Assembly: GCF_014217835.1 (NCBI RefSeq) | Contig: NZ_CP055263.1 | Coordinates: 372,001 to 436,000, forward strand | DNA length: 64,000 nt | Origin: Metabacillus sp. KUDC1714 | GTDB lineage: Bacteria > Bacillota > Bacilli > Bacillales > Bacillaceae | Direction of reading: 5' to 3' | In this document: positions 10,399 through 19,980 of the stretch, piece after piece | Layout of the letters: every line of letters starts with the position of its first letter | Numbering within the stretch: the stretch's first letter is position 1 | Translations under genes and position numbers: made by a program | Notes under the pieces: generated by a model | Databases searched by the model: none | Told to the model about the DNA's origin: nothing | The model's input: only the letters and a program-made list of their open reading frames with translations

Positions 10399-11160
10399 TT
10401 AACCTTGGTCACTACCAAAGAAATTACGGAATGATTGTATCGTTGTATCACGATTTAATGCTGCGATTGATGTTGTCAAAGGAATCCCCTTAGGACACGA
10501 CTGCACGCAGTTTTGTGAATTTCCACAGTTCGCTAAACCACCATCACCCATAATTGCTTCAAGACGCTCTGATTTATTCATCTCACCAGTTGGATGAGCA
10601 TTAAACAAACGGACTTGTGATAAAGGAGCAGGACCAATGAAATTAGATTTACTATTTACATTTGGGCAAGCCTCTAAGCACACACCACATGTCATACATT
10701 TTGATAATTCATATGCCCATTGACGTTTTTTCTCAGGCATACGTGGTCCAGGACCTAAATCATACGTACCATCAACTGGAATCCAAGCTTTAACCTTCTT
10801 AAGTGAATCAAACATGCGCTTCCGATCAACTTGCAAGTCACGTACTACAGGGAATGTACGCATTGGTTCAAGGCGGATTGGCTGTTCAAGTTGGTCAACT
10901 AGCGCTGAACAAGATTGACGAGGCTTTCCATTTATTACCATCGAACAAGCTCCACATACTTCCTCCAAGCAGTTCATATCCCAGTTAATAGGAGTTGTTT
11001 CTTTCCCTTCCGCATTTACAGGATTTCTACGAATTTCCATAAGTGCTGAGATAACGTTCATATTCGGGCGATATGGAATTTCAAATTTTTCCTGATAAGG
11101 CGCTGCTTCTGGTGATTCTTGACGGGTTATAATAAATTGAACTACTTTATTCTCGCTCAT
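10399..11160 (-). CDS. sdhB: Succinate dehydrogenase iron-sulfur subunit
   Basis: Electron-transfer subunit of complex II that passes electrons from FAD to menaquinone. The N-terminal ferredoxin domain has the 2Fe-2S cysteines in CLEEVCGACSM and SC after KPRQ; the C-terminal domain has CMTCGVCLEACP and CGNSQNCVQSCPKG for the 4Fe-4S and 3Fe-4S clusters. 253 residues. Its ATG overlaps the sdhA TGA by four bases. Last gene of sdhC-sdhA-sdhB. Confidence 0.97.
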   Translation of the reverse strand: MSENKVVQFIITRQESPEAAPYQEKFEIPYRPNMNVISALMEIRRNPVNAEGKETTPINWDMNCLEEVCGACSMVINGKPRQSCSALVDQLEQPIRLEPMRTFPVVRDLQVDRKRMFDSLKKVKAWIPVDGTYDLGPGPRMPEKKRQWAYELSKCMTCGVCLEACPNVNSKSNFIGPAPLSQVRLFNAHPTGEMNKSERLEAIMGDGGLANCGNSQNCVQSCPKGIPLTTSIAALNRDTTIQSFRNFFGSDQG

Positions 11161-12923
11161 TTTTTATCCCCCTCTTTGCTTTTTGAATAATCACGTTTAC
11201 GTGGTTTAATTAATGATACGTCAACATCATCATAGTTAAATTCAGGTGCTGTACGATCTCCCGTATGTGTAGCCATAGTTGTTTTTAAGAAGTCCTCATC
11301 ATTTCTCTCAGGGAATTCTGGTTTATAATGTGCGCCACGACTTTCGTTACGATTGTAGGCACCAAGTGTTATAACACGTGATAATTGAAGCATGTTTTTC
11401 AATTGACGAGTGAATGCTGCACCCTGATTGCTCCATTTAGCTGTGTCGTTAATATTAATTTTATCGAAGCGTTCGATAAGCTCTTGTAATTTCTCATCAG
11501 TTTTAAGCAGCTTATCATTGTGTCTAACAACAGTAACATTATCTGTCATCCATTCTCCTAATTCCTTATGAAGAACGTAAGCATTTTCATTACCATCTAA
11601 GTTCATGATATTATTCCACTTTTCTTCTTCTCGCTTCACGTGTCCGTCAAATACAGATGATGAAAGATCCTCTGCACTCTTTTCAAGACCTTTGATATAC
11701 TTCACTGCATTCGGACCTGCAACCATACCACCATAAACTGCTGATAGTAATGAGTTTGCACCTAAACGATTTGCTCCGTGCATAGAGTAATCACACTCAC
11801 CAGCTGCAAATAATCCAGGAATATTTGTCATTTGGTCATAATCAACCCATAGTCCACCCATAGAATAGTGCACAGCAGGGAAAATTTTCATTGGAACTTT
11901 ACGTGGATCTTCACCCATGAATTTTTCATAGATTTCAATAATACCACCTAATTTAATATCAAGCTCTTTTGGATCTTTATGAGATAAATCTAGATACACC
12001 ATGTTTTCGCCGTTAATACCTAGCTTCTGTTCCACACAAACATCGAAGATTTCACGTGTTGCAATATCACGTGGAACTAGATTACCATATGCAGGATATT
12101 TTTCTTCAAGGAAATACCATGGTTTTCCATCTTTATACGTCCAAACTCGTCCACCTTCTCCACGCGCTGATTCACTCATAAGACGGAGCTTATCATCACC
12201 GGGGATTGCTGTTGGATGAATTTGAATAAATTCACCATTTGCATAGGTAACTCCTTGTTGATAGACAATGGAAGCAGCAGAACCAGTGTTAATGATTGAA
12301 TTTGTTGATTTACCAAAAATAATACCAGGTCCACCTGTTGCCATAATAACAGCATCAGCACGGAATGATTCAATTTGCATAGAAGTAAGGTTTTGACCTG
12401 TGATTCCACGGCAAACACCGTCATCATCAATTACTGCACCCAAAAACTCCCAGCCTTCATATTTTGTAACAAGACCAGCAACTTCATAGCGTCTAACTTG
12501 TTCGTCTAGTGCATAAAGTAATTGCTGCCCTGTTGTTGCACCAGCAAATGCTGTACGATGATACTGAGTGCCACCAAAACGTCTGAAATCTAGTAATCCT
12601 TCTGGAGTACGATTAAACATAACACCCAATCGGTCAAATAGGTGAATGATTGATGGAGCTGCATCTGCCAATGCTTTAACTGGCGGTTGATTAGCTAAAA
12701 AGTCTCCACCGTATACTGTGTCATCAAAATGCTCCCAAGGTGAATCTCCTTCACCTTTCGTATTTACAGCACCGTTTATTCCACCCTGTGCACATACAGA
12801 ATGTGAACGTTTTACAGGTACTAATGAAAATAAATCTACTTGAACGCCAGCTTCAGCGGCTTTCATAGTAGCCATCAAACCGGCTAATCCGCCTCCGACA
12901 ACGATAATTTTACTTTTACTCAT
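11157..12923 (-). CDS. sdhA: Succinate dehydrogenase flavoprotein subunit
   Basis: Catalytic subunit that oxidises succinate to fumarate in the TCA cycle. FAD-binding motif VVGGGLAGLMA at 8-18, the covalent-flavin His in RSHSVCAQGG (H41), and the active-site region with HPTAIPGDDKLRLMSESARGEG. Taken from MSKSK (588 residues), placed 6-7 bases after AAAGGAGTGG; an in-frame GTG 9 bases upstream lies inside that ribosome site and is unlikely. Operon with sdhC and sdhB. Confidence 0.97.
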   Translation of the reverse strand: MSKSKIIVVGGGLAGLMATMKAAEAGVQVDLFSLVPVKRSHSVCAQGGINGAVNTKGEGDSPWEHFDDTVYGGDFLANQPPVKALADAAPSIIHLFDRLGVMFNRTPEGLLDFRRFGGTQYHRTAFAGATTGQQLLYALDEQVRRYEVAGLVTKYEGWEFLGAVIDDDGVCRGITGQNLTSMQIESFRADAVIMATGGPGIIFGKSTNSIINTGSAASIVYQQGVTYANGEFIQIHPTAIPGDDKLRLMSESARGEGGRVWTYKDGKPWYFLEEKYPAYGNLVPRDIATREIFDVCVEQKLGINGENMVYLDLSHKDPKELDIKLGGIIEIYEKFMGEDPRKVPMKIFPAVHYSMGGLWVDYDQMTNIPGLFAAGECDYSMHGANRLGANSLLSAVYGGMVAGPNAVKYIKGLEKSAEDLSSSVFDGHVKREEEKWNNIMNLDGNENAYVLHKELGEWMTDNVTVVRHNDKLLKTDEKLQELIERFDKININDTAKWSNQGAAFTRQLKNMLQLSRVITLGAYNRNESRGAHYKPEFPERNDEDFLKTTMATHTGDRTAPEFNYDDVDVSLIKPRKRDYSKSKEGDKK

Positions 12924-12955
12924 TAAGCCCACTCCTTTTAATAGCTATTACTGGA

Positions 12956-13564
12956 TTAGACGAATGCAAATATTGCTCGAACTCCCACAATTGATAACGC
13001 TATAAAGATTGCAAGCGTTACATAGGTAGATATCAATTGAGAGCGTGGAGTAACGGTAATTCCCCAACTAACAGCAAATGACCATAATCCGTTAGCAAAA
13101 TGGAATACGGTTGAAATAACTCCAATTAAATAGAATGCTAGCATAAAAGGACTGCTTAAAATTGAAGCCATCATGTCATAGTTTACCTGTGCCCCAAGTG
13201 CAGCTGCTATTCTAGTTTCCCAAACGTGCCAAGCGATAAAAATGAATGTAATTATACCTGATACACGCTGTAGCATAAATAGCCAGTTGCGAAGAAACCC
13301 ATAATTACTTACATTGTTTTTAGCTGTAAAAGCAATGTAAACTCCGTAAATTGCATGGTATAAAATTGGTAGAAAGATAATTACCACTTCTAATACATAG
13401 CGAAAAGGAAGCATCTCCATAAAATGAGCTGCTTTGTTAAATGCCTCTGCACCTCTTGTTGCAAAGTGATTGACAACAAGATGCTGAATTAAAAAGAGGC
13501 CTACAGGAATTACCCCTAATAATGAGTGCAGTCTACGATTCACAAACTCTCTGTTTCCAGCCAT
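12956..13564 (-). CDS. sdhC: Succinate dehydrogenase cytochrome b558 subunit
   Basis: Membrane anchor that binds two haem b groups and reduces menaquinone. The 202 residues form five predicted helices, with candidate haem histidines in RRLHSLLG, FLIQHLVVNH, ILYHAIYG, FIAWHVWETR and VFHFANG. This is the single-anchor di-haem type used by Bacillus and epsilonproteobacteria. First gene of sdhCAB; ATG follows AGGGGGTAAG. Confidence 0.96.
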   Translation of the reverse strand: MAGNREFVNRRLHSLLGVIPVGLFLIQHLVVNHFATRGAEAFNKAAHFMEMLPFRYVLEVVIIFLPILYHAIYGVYIAFTAKNNVSNYGFLRNWLFMLQRVSGIITFIFIAWHVWETRIAAALGAQVNYDMMASILSSPFMLAFYLIGVISTVFHFANGLWSFAVSWGITVTPRSQLISTYVTLAIFIALSIVGVRAIFAFV

Positions 13565-13763
13565 TAAACTTACCCCCTAGTTTCAATATTGCGCCCAGTT
13601 TTTAACTCAACTTTTTCATTTTTCACCTAATTATCTTTTCCTGATAAAGTTAAACTTTAATCAATAGTGGTCACCATTGATTGTATGTAAAACATAATGG
13701 GCATTAAAAGGTAGACAAAAATCAAATTCTGCCACCTTACAAAAGATAAAATGTAACAAATAC

Positions 13764-13792
13764 ATTTTACTCCCATAACGTATGAGCGTCAA
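13764..13792 (-). promoter_or_regulatory. Sigma-A promoter of sdhCAB
   Basis: TTGACG (13787-13792) and TAAAAT (13764-13769) with a 17-base spacer. The predicted transcript has an untranslated leader of about 190 bases, a possible target for iron-sparing sRNA control as known in B. subtilis (FsrA); no pairing site was identified. The remaining 13793-14035 is AT-rich and must contain the divergent yslB promoter. Confidence 0.8.
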
Positions 13793-14035
13793 GAAAACGT
13801 GTTCATAAATTTTAATTTTTCGACAAATCCTACTTTCCTTTAATTTTATTTTATCAATATAGTGTAAATTCAACAACGTTACCTTTTTTATTTAACTATC
13901 ATTATTAATAAATATTAAATTTAAAAACATAAGTTCCCCTACTATTAATAAAATTTCAACCTTCTTTTACTTAATATTACATGTTTTTCACTACACTACT
14001 TGTTATATAATAAACCATAGAAAGAGGGGAATTCC

Positions 14036-14527
14036 GTGAACAAACAATTAGTACTCGTTAATATCGAAGAATTAAAGGATATCCAAGCACCAGCATTCGG
14101 ACTAGAAATACTTAGAGAGGTCTTGCTCCCAGATATACTCGGGTCTGATCATCCTCAAATGCTGTATTGGGCTGGAAAAGGATTAGCTCGTAGATATCCT
14201 GTTCAATCAATCGAAGAAATATCCGCATTTTTTGAAGCTGCTGGATGGGGAAATCTCACTTTACTACAGAACAAAAAGAATGAGATGGAATTCGAGCTAG
14301 GTGGAGAGCTCATTGCTATCAGATTAAAAAAGACAAATGAATGTACATTTCAGTTAGAAGCTGGTTTTATTGCAGAACAGCTACAATCGATGAACAAGTA
14401 CATTACCGAAACATACGAACAAGTAAAAAAACGTTCTAATAAAGTGGTTTTTACAGCACAATGGGACCAAAAAGACCAAATATTAGAAGAACCTTCTATA
14501 GGGAAACGCAGCGCTCGTAAAGGTTAA
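14036..14527 (+). CDS. yslB: DUF2507 family protein YslB
   Basis: A 163-residue cytoplasmic protein of unknown function in the DUF2507 family, divergent from sdhCAB exactly as in B. subtilis. Visible features are LPDILGSDHPQMLYWAGKGLARRYP, a helical middle and a basic tail KRSARKG. It starts with GTG after AGAGGGGAA and ends in its own terminator. It runs somewhat longer than the B. subtilis protein. One of only four plus-strand genes here. Confidence 0.88.
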   Translation: MNKQLVLVNIEELKDIQAPAFGLEILREVLLPDILGSDHPQMLYWAGKGLARRYPVQSIEEISAFFEAAGWGNLTLLQNKKNEMEFELGGELIAIRLKKTNECTFQLEAGFIAEQLQSMNKYITETYEQVKKRSNKVVFTAQWDQKDQILEEPSIGKRSARKG

Positions 14528-14534
14528 AACTACA

Positions 14535-14586
14535 GAGGGTGACTCAATGTCTCAAAAAACATTTAGTCACCCTCTTTCTTTTTTAT
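14535..14586 (+). terminator. Terminator of yslB
   Basis: Perfect 9-bp stem GAGGGTGAC/GTCACCCTC followed by TTTCTTTTTT on the plus strand. It also lies in the gap after lysC, but on that strand no clear T tract follows. Confidence 0.85.
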
Positions 14587-14588
14587 TT

Positions 14589-15083
14589 TTATACCTTAGC
14601 AACTTCTTTAGAAAGTTCAAATGCACTGTGAAGAATATCAACCGCTGTCACCATATCCTCGGCTGACAATACTGTTGAAACTTTTATTTCAGATGTGCTA
14701 ACCATTTTAATTTCGATTCCTTCGTTAGCTAATACTTCGAACATTTCTGCAGCAACACCTGGGTTTGACACCATACCAGAACCAACAATTGATACTTTTG
14801 CTAGACCAGATTCAAATTCAATTTTTTCATAATTCAATACAGACTTATGTTGCTCAAGGATTGAAATTGTATCCTCAAGATCACCTGTTTTAACAGAAAA
14901 TGAGATCGACGTTTTATTGTCACTTGTTGTACTTTGAATGATAATATCGACATTTAAGCCCTGCTTAGCTAAAGTTGAGAAAATAGTAGAAAGTGTCGTC
15001 AATTCATTTCTTAGCCCTAAAACTGAGACTCTTGTTACCTGATCTTCAAATGCAATCCCTCTCACAACTAAGTTTTGCTCCAT
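14589..15083 (-). CDS. lysC: Aspartokinase II beta subunit from internal in-frame start
   Basis: Codon 246 of lysC is an ATG (product begins MEQNLVVRGIAFEDQ) preceded by GAGGAGGA with 7-base spacing (15091-15098). The predicted 164-residue product consists of the ACT regulatory domains only, and corresponds to the beta subunit known for B. subtilis aspartokinase II, which assembles with alpha. Its presence here is read from the ribosome site. Confidence 0.8.
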   Translation of the reverse strand: MEQNLVVRGIAFEDQVTRVSVLGLRNELTTLSTIFSTLAKQGLNVDIIIQSTTSDNKTSISFSVKTGDLEDTISILEQHKSVLNYEKIEFESGLAKVSIVGSGMVSNPGVAAEMFEVLANEGIEIKMVSTSEIKVSTVLSAEDMVTAVDILHSAFELSKEVAKV

Positions 15084-15818
15084 GTTTGTTTCCTCCTCAA
15101 TGATCGTACCACGTTCATTTTCCATGCTCGAACGAACTTCTAATGGAATGCTGTAATTCTTCGCAAATTCGACTGCTCTTGGATGTAGAACACCCGCTCC
15201 TAAATTAGCTAGCTCTAACATTTCATCATATGAAATTGCTTCTAGCTTACGAGCACCTTTTACATATCTTGGATCTGTTGTATATACACCTGTTACATCT
15301 GTATAAATATCACATTTATCAGCATTTAAGGCGGCTGCAAGAGCAACTGCTGTCGTATCTGAACCACCTCTGCCAAGAGTTGTTATTTGTTGGACGTCTG
15401 AAAAGCCCTGAAAGCCTGCAACAATGACAATTTTCCCAGCACATAATTCTTTCTTTATCGCGTCAGGGTTTATATTTGTAATTCTGGCATTGCCATGTCT
15501 TGCTTCTGTTTGAATTCCTGCTTGCCAACCAGTAAATGAAATAGCATCGTGTCCCTTTTCCTGTAATGCCATTGCTAACAATGATATTGTCACTTGTTCA
15601 CCGGTTGTAAGAAGCATATCCATTTCCCGCTTACTAGGTCTCTCAGTAATTTGCCCTGCAAGACCAACAAGCTGATCGGTTGACTTCCCCATTGCTGACA
15701 CAACGACAACTAATTGATTCCCGTTTTCTTTTTCTTGAATGACACGGTTTGCTACATTTAAGATTCTTTCAACAGTACCAACTGATGTACCACCAAATTT
15801 TTGAACGATAATACCCAA
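14589..15818 (-). CDS. lysC: Aspartokinase II (lysine-sensitive), alpha subunit
   Basis: Phosphorylates aspartate, the entry step for lysine, threonine, methionine and cell-wall diaminopimelate. The amino-acid-kinase domain starts MGIIVQKFGGTSVG and carries TTLGRGGSDTTAVALAAAL; two ACT domains follow from about residue 265. The 409-residue length matches Bacillus aspartokinase II. Expression is controlled by the lysine riboswitch upstream. An internal start makes a second, shorter product. Confidence 0.96.
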   Translation of the reverse strand: MGIIVQKFGGTSVGTVERILNVANRVIQEKENGNQLVVVVSAMGKSTDQLVGLAGQITERPSKREMDMLLTTGEQVTISLLAMALQEKGHDAISFTGWQAGIQTEARHGNARITNINPDAIKKELCAGKIVIVAGFQGFSDVQQITTLGRGGSDTTAVALAAALNADKCDIYTDVTGVYTTDPRYVKGARKLEAISYDEMLELANLGAGVLHPRAVEFAKNYSIPLEVRSSMENERGTIIEEETNMEQNLVVRGIAFEDQVTRVSVLGLRNELTTLSTIFSTLAKQGLNVDIIIQSTTSDNKTSISFSVKTGDLEDTISILEQHKSVLNYEKIEFESGLAKVSIVGSGMVSNPGVAAEMFEVLANEGIEIKMVSTSEIKVSTVLSAEDMVTAVDILHSAFELSKEVAKV

Positions 15819-15947
15819 ATTAATCTCACCCTTCTGTTAATTTTCATGATCGAACCCTGTTTGCTAGAAGGTTAGAGCAACTATTCAATTAGTAACATTT
15901 GTGCTATGCAAGAATGTTTAGTACTGATTGGATAGCTTCGACTGCAA

Positions 15948-16221
15948 ATAAAAAAGCAATGAGACGAAAAACATCCCATTGCTTACTAAACGAAAAAAAA
16001 CTTCGTTTCTTACAATGAGATAGCTCTCCAAGAAATAGATTTCTTGACAATTTTACATCTCTTAAATGTAAAACCAGCAACTAAAGCAAATGGTGCTTTA
16101 CTCACTTCGGCGAACATTCCTTTCACCAGTTATCATTGGAGACCATACTCCTCAAACAGGCTACTCTTAAAATTCGCACCTCTACCATCATTTAACAAAC
16201 TAACGATCAAATATGAAATTA
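15948..16221 (-). ncRNA. Lysine riboswitch (L-box) with terminator
   Basis: The minus strand shows the L-box landmarks GGTAGAGGTGCG, AAGAGTAGCC, CTGGTGAAAGGAATG and TTCGCCGAAG (aptamer about 16020-16195). A strong terminator follows at 15948-15984, pairing AAGCAATGGGATG with CGTCTCATTGCTT before TTTTTT. Lysine binding is expected to favour termination before lysC. Class and placement are secure; exact aptamer ends are approximate. Confidence 0.92.
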
Positions 16222-16227
16222 TTTAAA

Positions 16228-16256
16228 AGTTTACCAAACTTTTAAGAAAAGCGCAA
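16228..16256 (-). promoter_or_regulatory. Sigma-A promoter of lysC
   Basis: TTGCGC (16251-16256) and TAAACT (16228-16233) with a 17-base spacer. The -35 hexamer falls inside an AAAAGCGCAAGCGG word that belongs to a dispersed repeat family seen elsewhere in the window. Confidence 0.6.
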
Positions 16257-16366
16257 GCGGCTTATTTAATACTATCAATAAGCTACATATAGGGTGATTT
16301 ATTGCCTCACGGTTACTCGATCAGTAAACACCAAAATGAGAATATGCGCTTTAAAATTAACAGTGT

Positions 16367-18139
16367 CTAATCTTTTAAATGATCAAAGATTAGCTTGGCA
16401 ATATTTTCAGGCATACCAGCTTCTTTAAATTGTTCTACACTAGCTTCCTTCATCTTCTTTAACGATCCGAAGTGCTTAAGAAGTGATTTCTTTCTTTGAG
16501 CACCAACACCAGGAATATCATCTAAGATCGATTGGAGTGCATTTTTACCTCTCAATTGACGATGGAAGGTAATTGCAAAACGATGGACCTCATCCTGAAT
16601 TCTTTGTAAAAGATAAAATTCCTGACTATTTCTCTCAAGTTGGATAAATGCAGGAGGGGAACCGATTATTAGTTCAGAGGTCCGATGTTTATCATCCTTT
16701 ACAAGACCTGCAACAGGAATATCTAATGCTAATTCATTTTCCAATACATCTTGTGCAGCAGCTAAATGTCCTTTCCCTCCATCAATGATTACTAAATCCG
16801 GTAAAGGAAGATCATCCTTCAGAACACGACTATAACGTCTTCTCACAACTTCTCTCATCGATTCATAGTCATCGGGACCTTGAACACTTTTAATTTTATA
16901 TTTACGATAATGTTTTTTTGCAGGTTTTCCATCTTCGAACACAACCATTGCAGATACAGGGTCTGTCCCCTGGATATTTGAGTTATCAAAGGCTTCTATA
17001 CGAAGTGGAGTTTGAATCCCAAGCTTATCTCCAAGATTTTCAACAGCTTTAATTGTTCTTTCTTCATCCCTTTCGATTAAAGAAAATTTTTCATTTAAAG
17101 CGATTTTTGCGTTTTTATGAGCTAATAAAATTAAATCCTTCTTTTTGCCGCGTTTAGGTTGAAGAGTAGTCACGTCTAATAGCTTTTCAACTAAATCAAA
17201 TTCAATGCTATCAGGTAATAAAATTTCCTTTGGTACAAAATGATTTGCTTTTGAATAAAATTGCCCTAAAAACGTTAAGAATTCCTGTTCAGGGCTATCG
17301 TATATTGGGAACATTGATACATCTCTTTCGATAAGCTTTCCTTGGCGAATAAAAAAGACTTGTACACACATCCACCCTTTATCATATGCATAGCCAAATA
17401 CGTCACGATCTACATGATCATTTAATGTCATTTTTTGCTTTTCCATCGTAGCTTCAATATGGAGAATCTGATCTCGAAATTCTTTTGCACGCTCAAATTC
17501 TAATTCCTCTGAGGCTTTCATCATTCTATCAGATAGTTCTTCTTTTATCTTTTTATATCCACCATTTAAAAACTTTGAAATCTCCTCTACTATATGACGA
17601 TTCGTTTCGACTGATACATCATTTACACATGGAGCTAAGCATTGTCCCATGTGATAATAAAGACATACCCGATCAGGTAATGTGGAGCATTTTCTAAGCG
17701 GATATAATCGATCTAAAAGCTTAATTGTTTCACGAGCAGATAGAACGTTAGGGTATGGTCCAAAGTATTTACCTTTGTCCTTTTTAACCTGTCTTGTAAC
17801 GAGTAATCGTGGATGACGCTCGCTCGTAATTTTAATAAATGGATAAGTTTTATCATCCTTTAACATCACATTATATTTCGGATCATACTTTTTAATAAGA
17901 TTTAATTCTAGTATTAATGCTTCTAAGTTGGACGATGTCACGATATATTCAAAATTAACAATTTCATTTACCAATCGTAATGTTTTCCCGTCATGTGATC
18001 CTGTAAAATAGGATCGAACTCTTGTTTTTAATACTTTCGCTTTACCTACATAAATGACTATCCCCTGGCGATCCTTCATAATATAGCAACCAGGCTGATC
18101 AGGAAGAAGTGCAAGCTTTTCCTTTATTTGATCCTTCAT
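16367..18139 (-). CDS. uvrC: Excinuclease ABC subunit C
   Basis: Makes both incisions in nucleotide excision repair after UvrA and UvrB load on damage. Domains in order: GIY-YIG nuclease ([19 protein letters not shown], about 13-95), a Cys-rich [13 protein letters not shown], the UvrB-binding UVR motif near 195-230, the RNase H-like 5' nuclease with [10 protein letters not shown] and [10 protein letters not shown], and C-terminal tandem HhH. 590 residues from MKDQ; a GTG three codons earlier lies within the AAGGAGTG ribosome site. The 18149-18420 gap upstream shows no gene. Confidence 0.96.
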   Translation of the reverse strand: MKDQIKEKLALLPDQPGCYIMKDRQGIVIYVGKAKVLKTRVRSYFTGSHDGKTLRLVNEIVNFEYIVTSSNLEALILELNLIKKYDPKYNVMLKDDKTYPFIKITSERHPRLLVTRQVKKDKGKYFGPYPNVLSARETIKLLDRLYPLRKCSTLPDRVCLYYHMGQCLAPCVNDVSVETNRHIVEEISKFLNGGYKKIKEELSDRMMKASEELEFERAKEFRDQILHIEATMEKQKMTLNDHVDRDVFGYAYDKGWMCVQVFFIRQGKLIERDVSMFPIYDSPEQEFLTFLGQFYSKANHFVPKEILLPDSIEFDLVEKLLDVTTLQPKRGKKKDLILLAHKNAKIALNEKFSLIERDEERTIKAVENLGDKLGIQTPLRIEAFDNSNIQGTDPVSAMVVFEDGKPAKKHYRKYKIKSVQGPDDYESMREVVRRRYSRVLKDDLPLPDLVIIDGGKGHLAAAQDVLENELALDIPVAGLVKDDKHRTSELIIGSPPAFIQLERNSQEFYLLQRIQDEVHRFAITFHRQLRGKNALQSILDDIPGVGAQRKKSLLKHFGSLKKMKEASVEQFKEAGMPENIAKLIFDHLKD

Positions 18140-18417
18140 AGCAAACACTCCTTACTAAATGTTAAAAGTTAACCCTCTTAAATAGGCAGTAATCCCCTAC
18201 ATTAATGAGTAGCATTAAAATAGCGGATTATTGTCCATTATTAACTAAACTAATTTTACCATGTCTCGATACTTTCGTACTATGTTAAATAGTCGTAGTA
18301 CATACAATCATTTCCTGAGCAATTATTGGTTGCTAAAGAAAAGTGAATACATTATCAAAACTTAGCTCATAGCTTTAGGAGAAATAATATATTCCACTAA
18401 ATGGATACTTTCGAGGT

Positions 18418-18445
18418 AAAAAAAAGGACTGACAAAAGTCAATCC
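18418..18445 (-). terminator. Terminator of trxA
   Basis: Stem GGATTGAC/GTCAGTCC with an AAAA-complement loop, followed by a T7 tract on the minus strand. Confidence 0.88.
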
Positions 18446-18451
18446 AAAATT

Positions 18452-18766
18452 TTATACATGTTTGTTTATTACTTCAGCAAGTGCTTCTTTTGGTTGATAT
18501 CCTACAGCTTTATCAACAACTTCACCATCTTTAAGTACGAGTAATGTTGGGATACTCATAACGCCGAATTTACCAGCTGTTTCTTGGTTTTCGTCAACGT
18601 CAACCTTAACAATTTTCACTTTGTCGCCCATATCTGAATCAAGTTCTTCTAGAACTGGAGCTATCATTTTACAAGGTCCGCACCATGGTGCCCAAAAATC
18701 TACTAATACGACACCTTCGTTTGTTTCATTTGAAAATGTTTGATCTGTTACATTTGTTATTGCCAT
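18452..18766 (-). CDS. trxA: Thioredoxin
   Basis: General disulfide reductase of the cytoplasm. The 104 residues form one thioredoxin fold with the active site WCGPC at 28-32 and the cis-Pro segment SIPTLL. Start chosen at MAITN, 7 bases after TTAGGAGGA, which removes 16 residues from the longer frame. It stands alone between uvrC and the etf genes, with its own terminator. Confidence 0.96.
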   Translation of the reverse strand: MAITNVTDQTFSNETNEGVVLVDFWAPWCGPCKMIAPVLEELDSDMGDKVKIVKVDVDENQETAGKFGVMSIPTLLVLKDGEVVDKAVGYQPKEALAEVINKHV

Positions 18767-18923
18767 TGTAATTCCTCCTAATTTGTAGGGTAAAATATGT
18801 TTAAAGTATAGCACTCACTTTTAAAGTAAGCTAACAATATGCTTCACTAATACTTTTCCCAATGTTTCTATAACAAAACATGGTTTGTTTTCTCATGAAA
18901 ATCTTAGCTATGTAATGGATACT

Positions 18924-18954
18924 AAAAAGAAAAGCACGCTGGCCTGCGTGCTTT
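18924..18954 (-). terminator. Terminator of etfBA
   Basis: Perfect 9-bp stem AAAGCACGC/GCGTGCTTT followed by TCTTTTT on the minus strand, immediately after the etfA stop. Confidence 0.88.
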
Positions 18955-18959
18955 AGAAA

Positions 18960-19937
18960 TTATGCATGTATTTTTAGCTTTTTAAACTCTTCTGTTAAAA
19001 GTGGTACTACCTCAAATAGGTCACCTACGATTCCGTAGTCAGCAACTTTAAATATATTTGCTTCAGGATCTTTATTAATTGCAACAATAACTTTAGAGTT
19101 TGACATTCCAGCTAAGTGTTGGATTGCTCCTGAGATACCACATGCAATGTATAGATCTGGTGTTACAACCTTACCTGTTTGGCCGATTTGTAACGAATAA
19201 TCACAGTAGTCCGCATCACATGCGCCACGAGATGCTCCAACCGCACCACCTAAAACATTTGCTAATTCTTTTAGAGGTTCAAAGCCATTTTCACTTTTTA
19301 CCCCTCGGCCACCAGCTATAACGACCTTAGCTTCTGATAAATCAACTCCTTCAGAAGCTTTCCGTACAACTTCCTTTACGATTGTCCGTAAATCTTTAAT
19401 TGTTACTGCTAATGAGGTTATATCTCCACTTCGTGCTTCATCTTTGGCTAGTGGAGTAATATTATTAGGTCGAATTGTGGCAAAAATAATTCCTCCAGTA
19501 ACAATTTTTTTCTCAAATGCTTTTCCTGAATAGATTGGACGAGTGAATACAACATTTCCACCTGTCACTTCAATTGCCGTAGCATCAGAAATTAATCCTG
19601 AGTTTAATCTTGCGGCAATTTTAGGAGATAAATCTTTTCCTAGTGCGGTGTGACCGAACACGATTCCTTCTGGTCTTTCTTCTTGAATAATAGCTAATAC
19701 TGCTTGTGAGTATCCATCTGGTGTATATGTGTTAAGCTTTGCATCCTCTACCGTCACTACTCGATCTGCACCATAATGAATCAATTCTGATGATAATGAA
19801 CCGATGTTCTCACCCACTAATACCGCAACAACTTCTCCCCCTTCAGAAATTGTTTTTCCTGCTGCAATTGCTTCAAATGAAACATTACGTAAAGCTTGAT
19901 CACGAACCTCACCTAATACAAGTACTTTTCTAGCCAT
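18960..19937 (-). CDS. etfA: Electron transfer flavoprotein alpha subunit
   Basis: FAD-binding half of the heterodimer that takes electrons from acyl-CoA dehydrogenases during beta-oxidation. N-terminal domain 1-190, then the FAD domain with VVIAGGRGVKSENGF, GAVGASRGACDA, IGQTGKVVTPDLYIACGISGAIQHLAGM. The start is set at MARKVLVL (325 residues, the family length) because GGGGGA precedes it at the right distance. Follows etfB by 43 bases. Confidence 0.96.
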   Translation of the reverse strand: MARKVLVLGEVRDQALRNVSFEAIAAGKTISEGGEVVAVLVGENIGSLSSELIHYGADRVVTVEDAKLNTYTPDGYSQAVLAIIQEERPEGIVFGHTALGKDLSPKIAARLNSGLISDATAIEVTGGNVVFTRPIYSGKAFEKKIVTGGIIFATIRPNNITPLAKDEARSGDITSLAVTIKDLRTIVKEVVRKASEGVDLSEAKVVIAGGRGVKSENGFEPLKELANVLGGAVGASRGACDADYCDYSLQIGQTGKVVTPDLYIACGISGAIQHLAGMSNSKVIVAINKDPEANIFKVADYGIVGDLFEVVPLLTEEFKKLKIHA

Positions 19938-19980
19938 GATTATTTCCCCCTGTTCAAATAATTGTCCGCTTTCTCCCTGT

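Noticed and set aside
13661..13876. Open frame of 71 codons upstream of sdhC
   Set aside because: It runs through the sdhC promoter and leader, is low in complexity and lacks a ribosome site.
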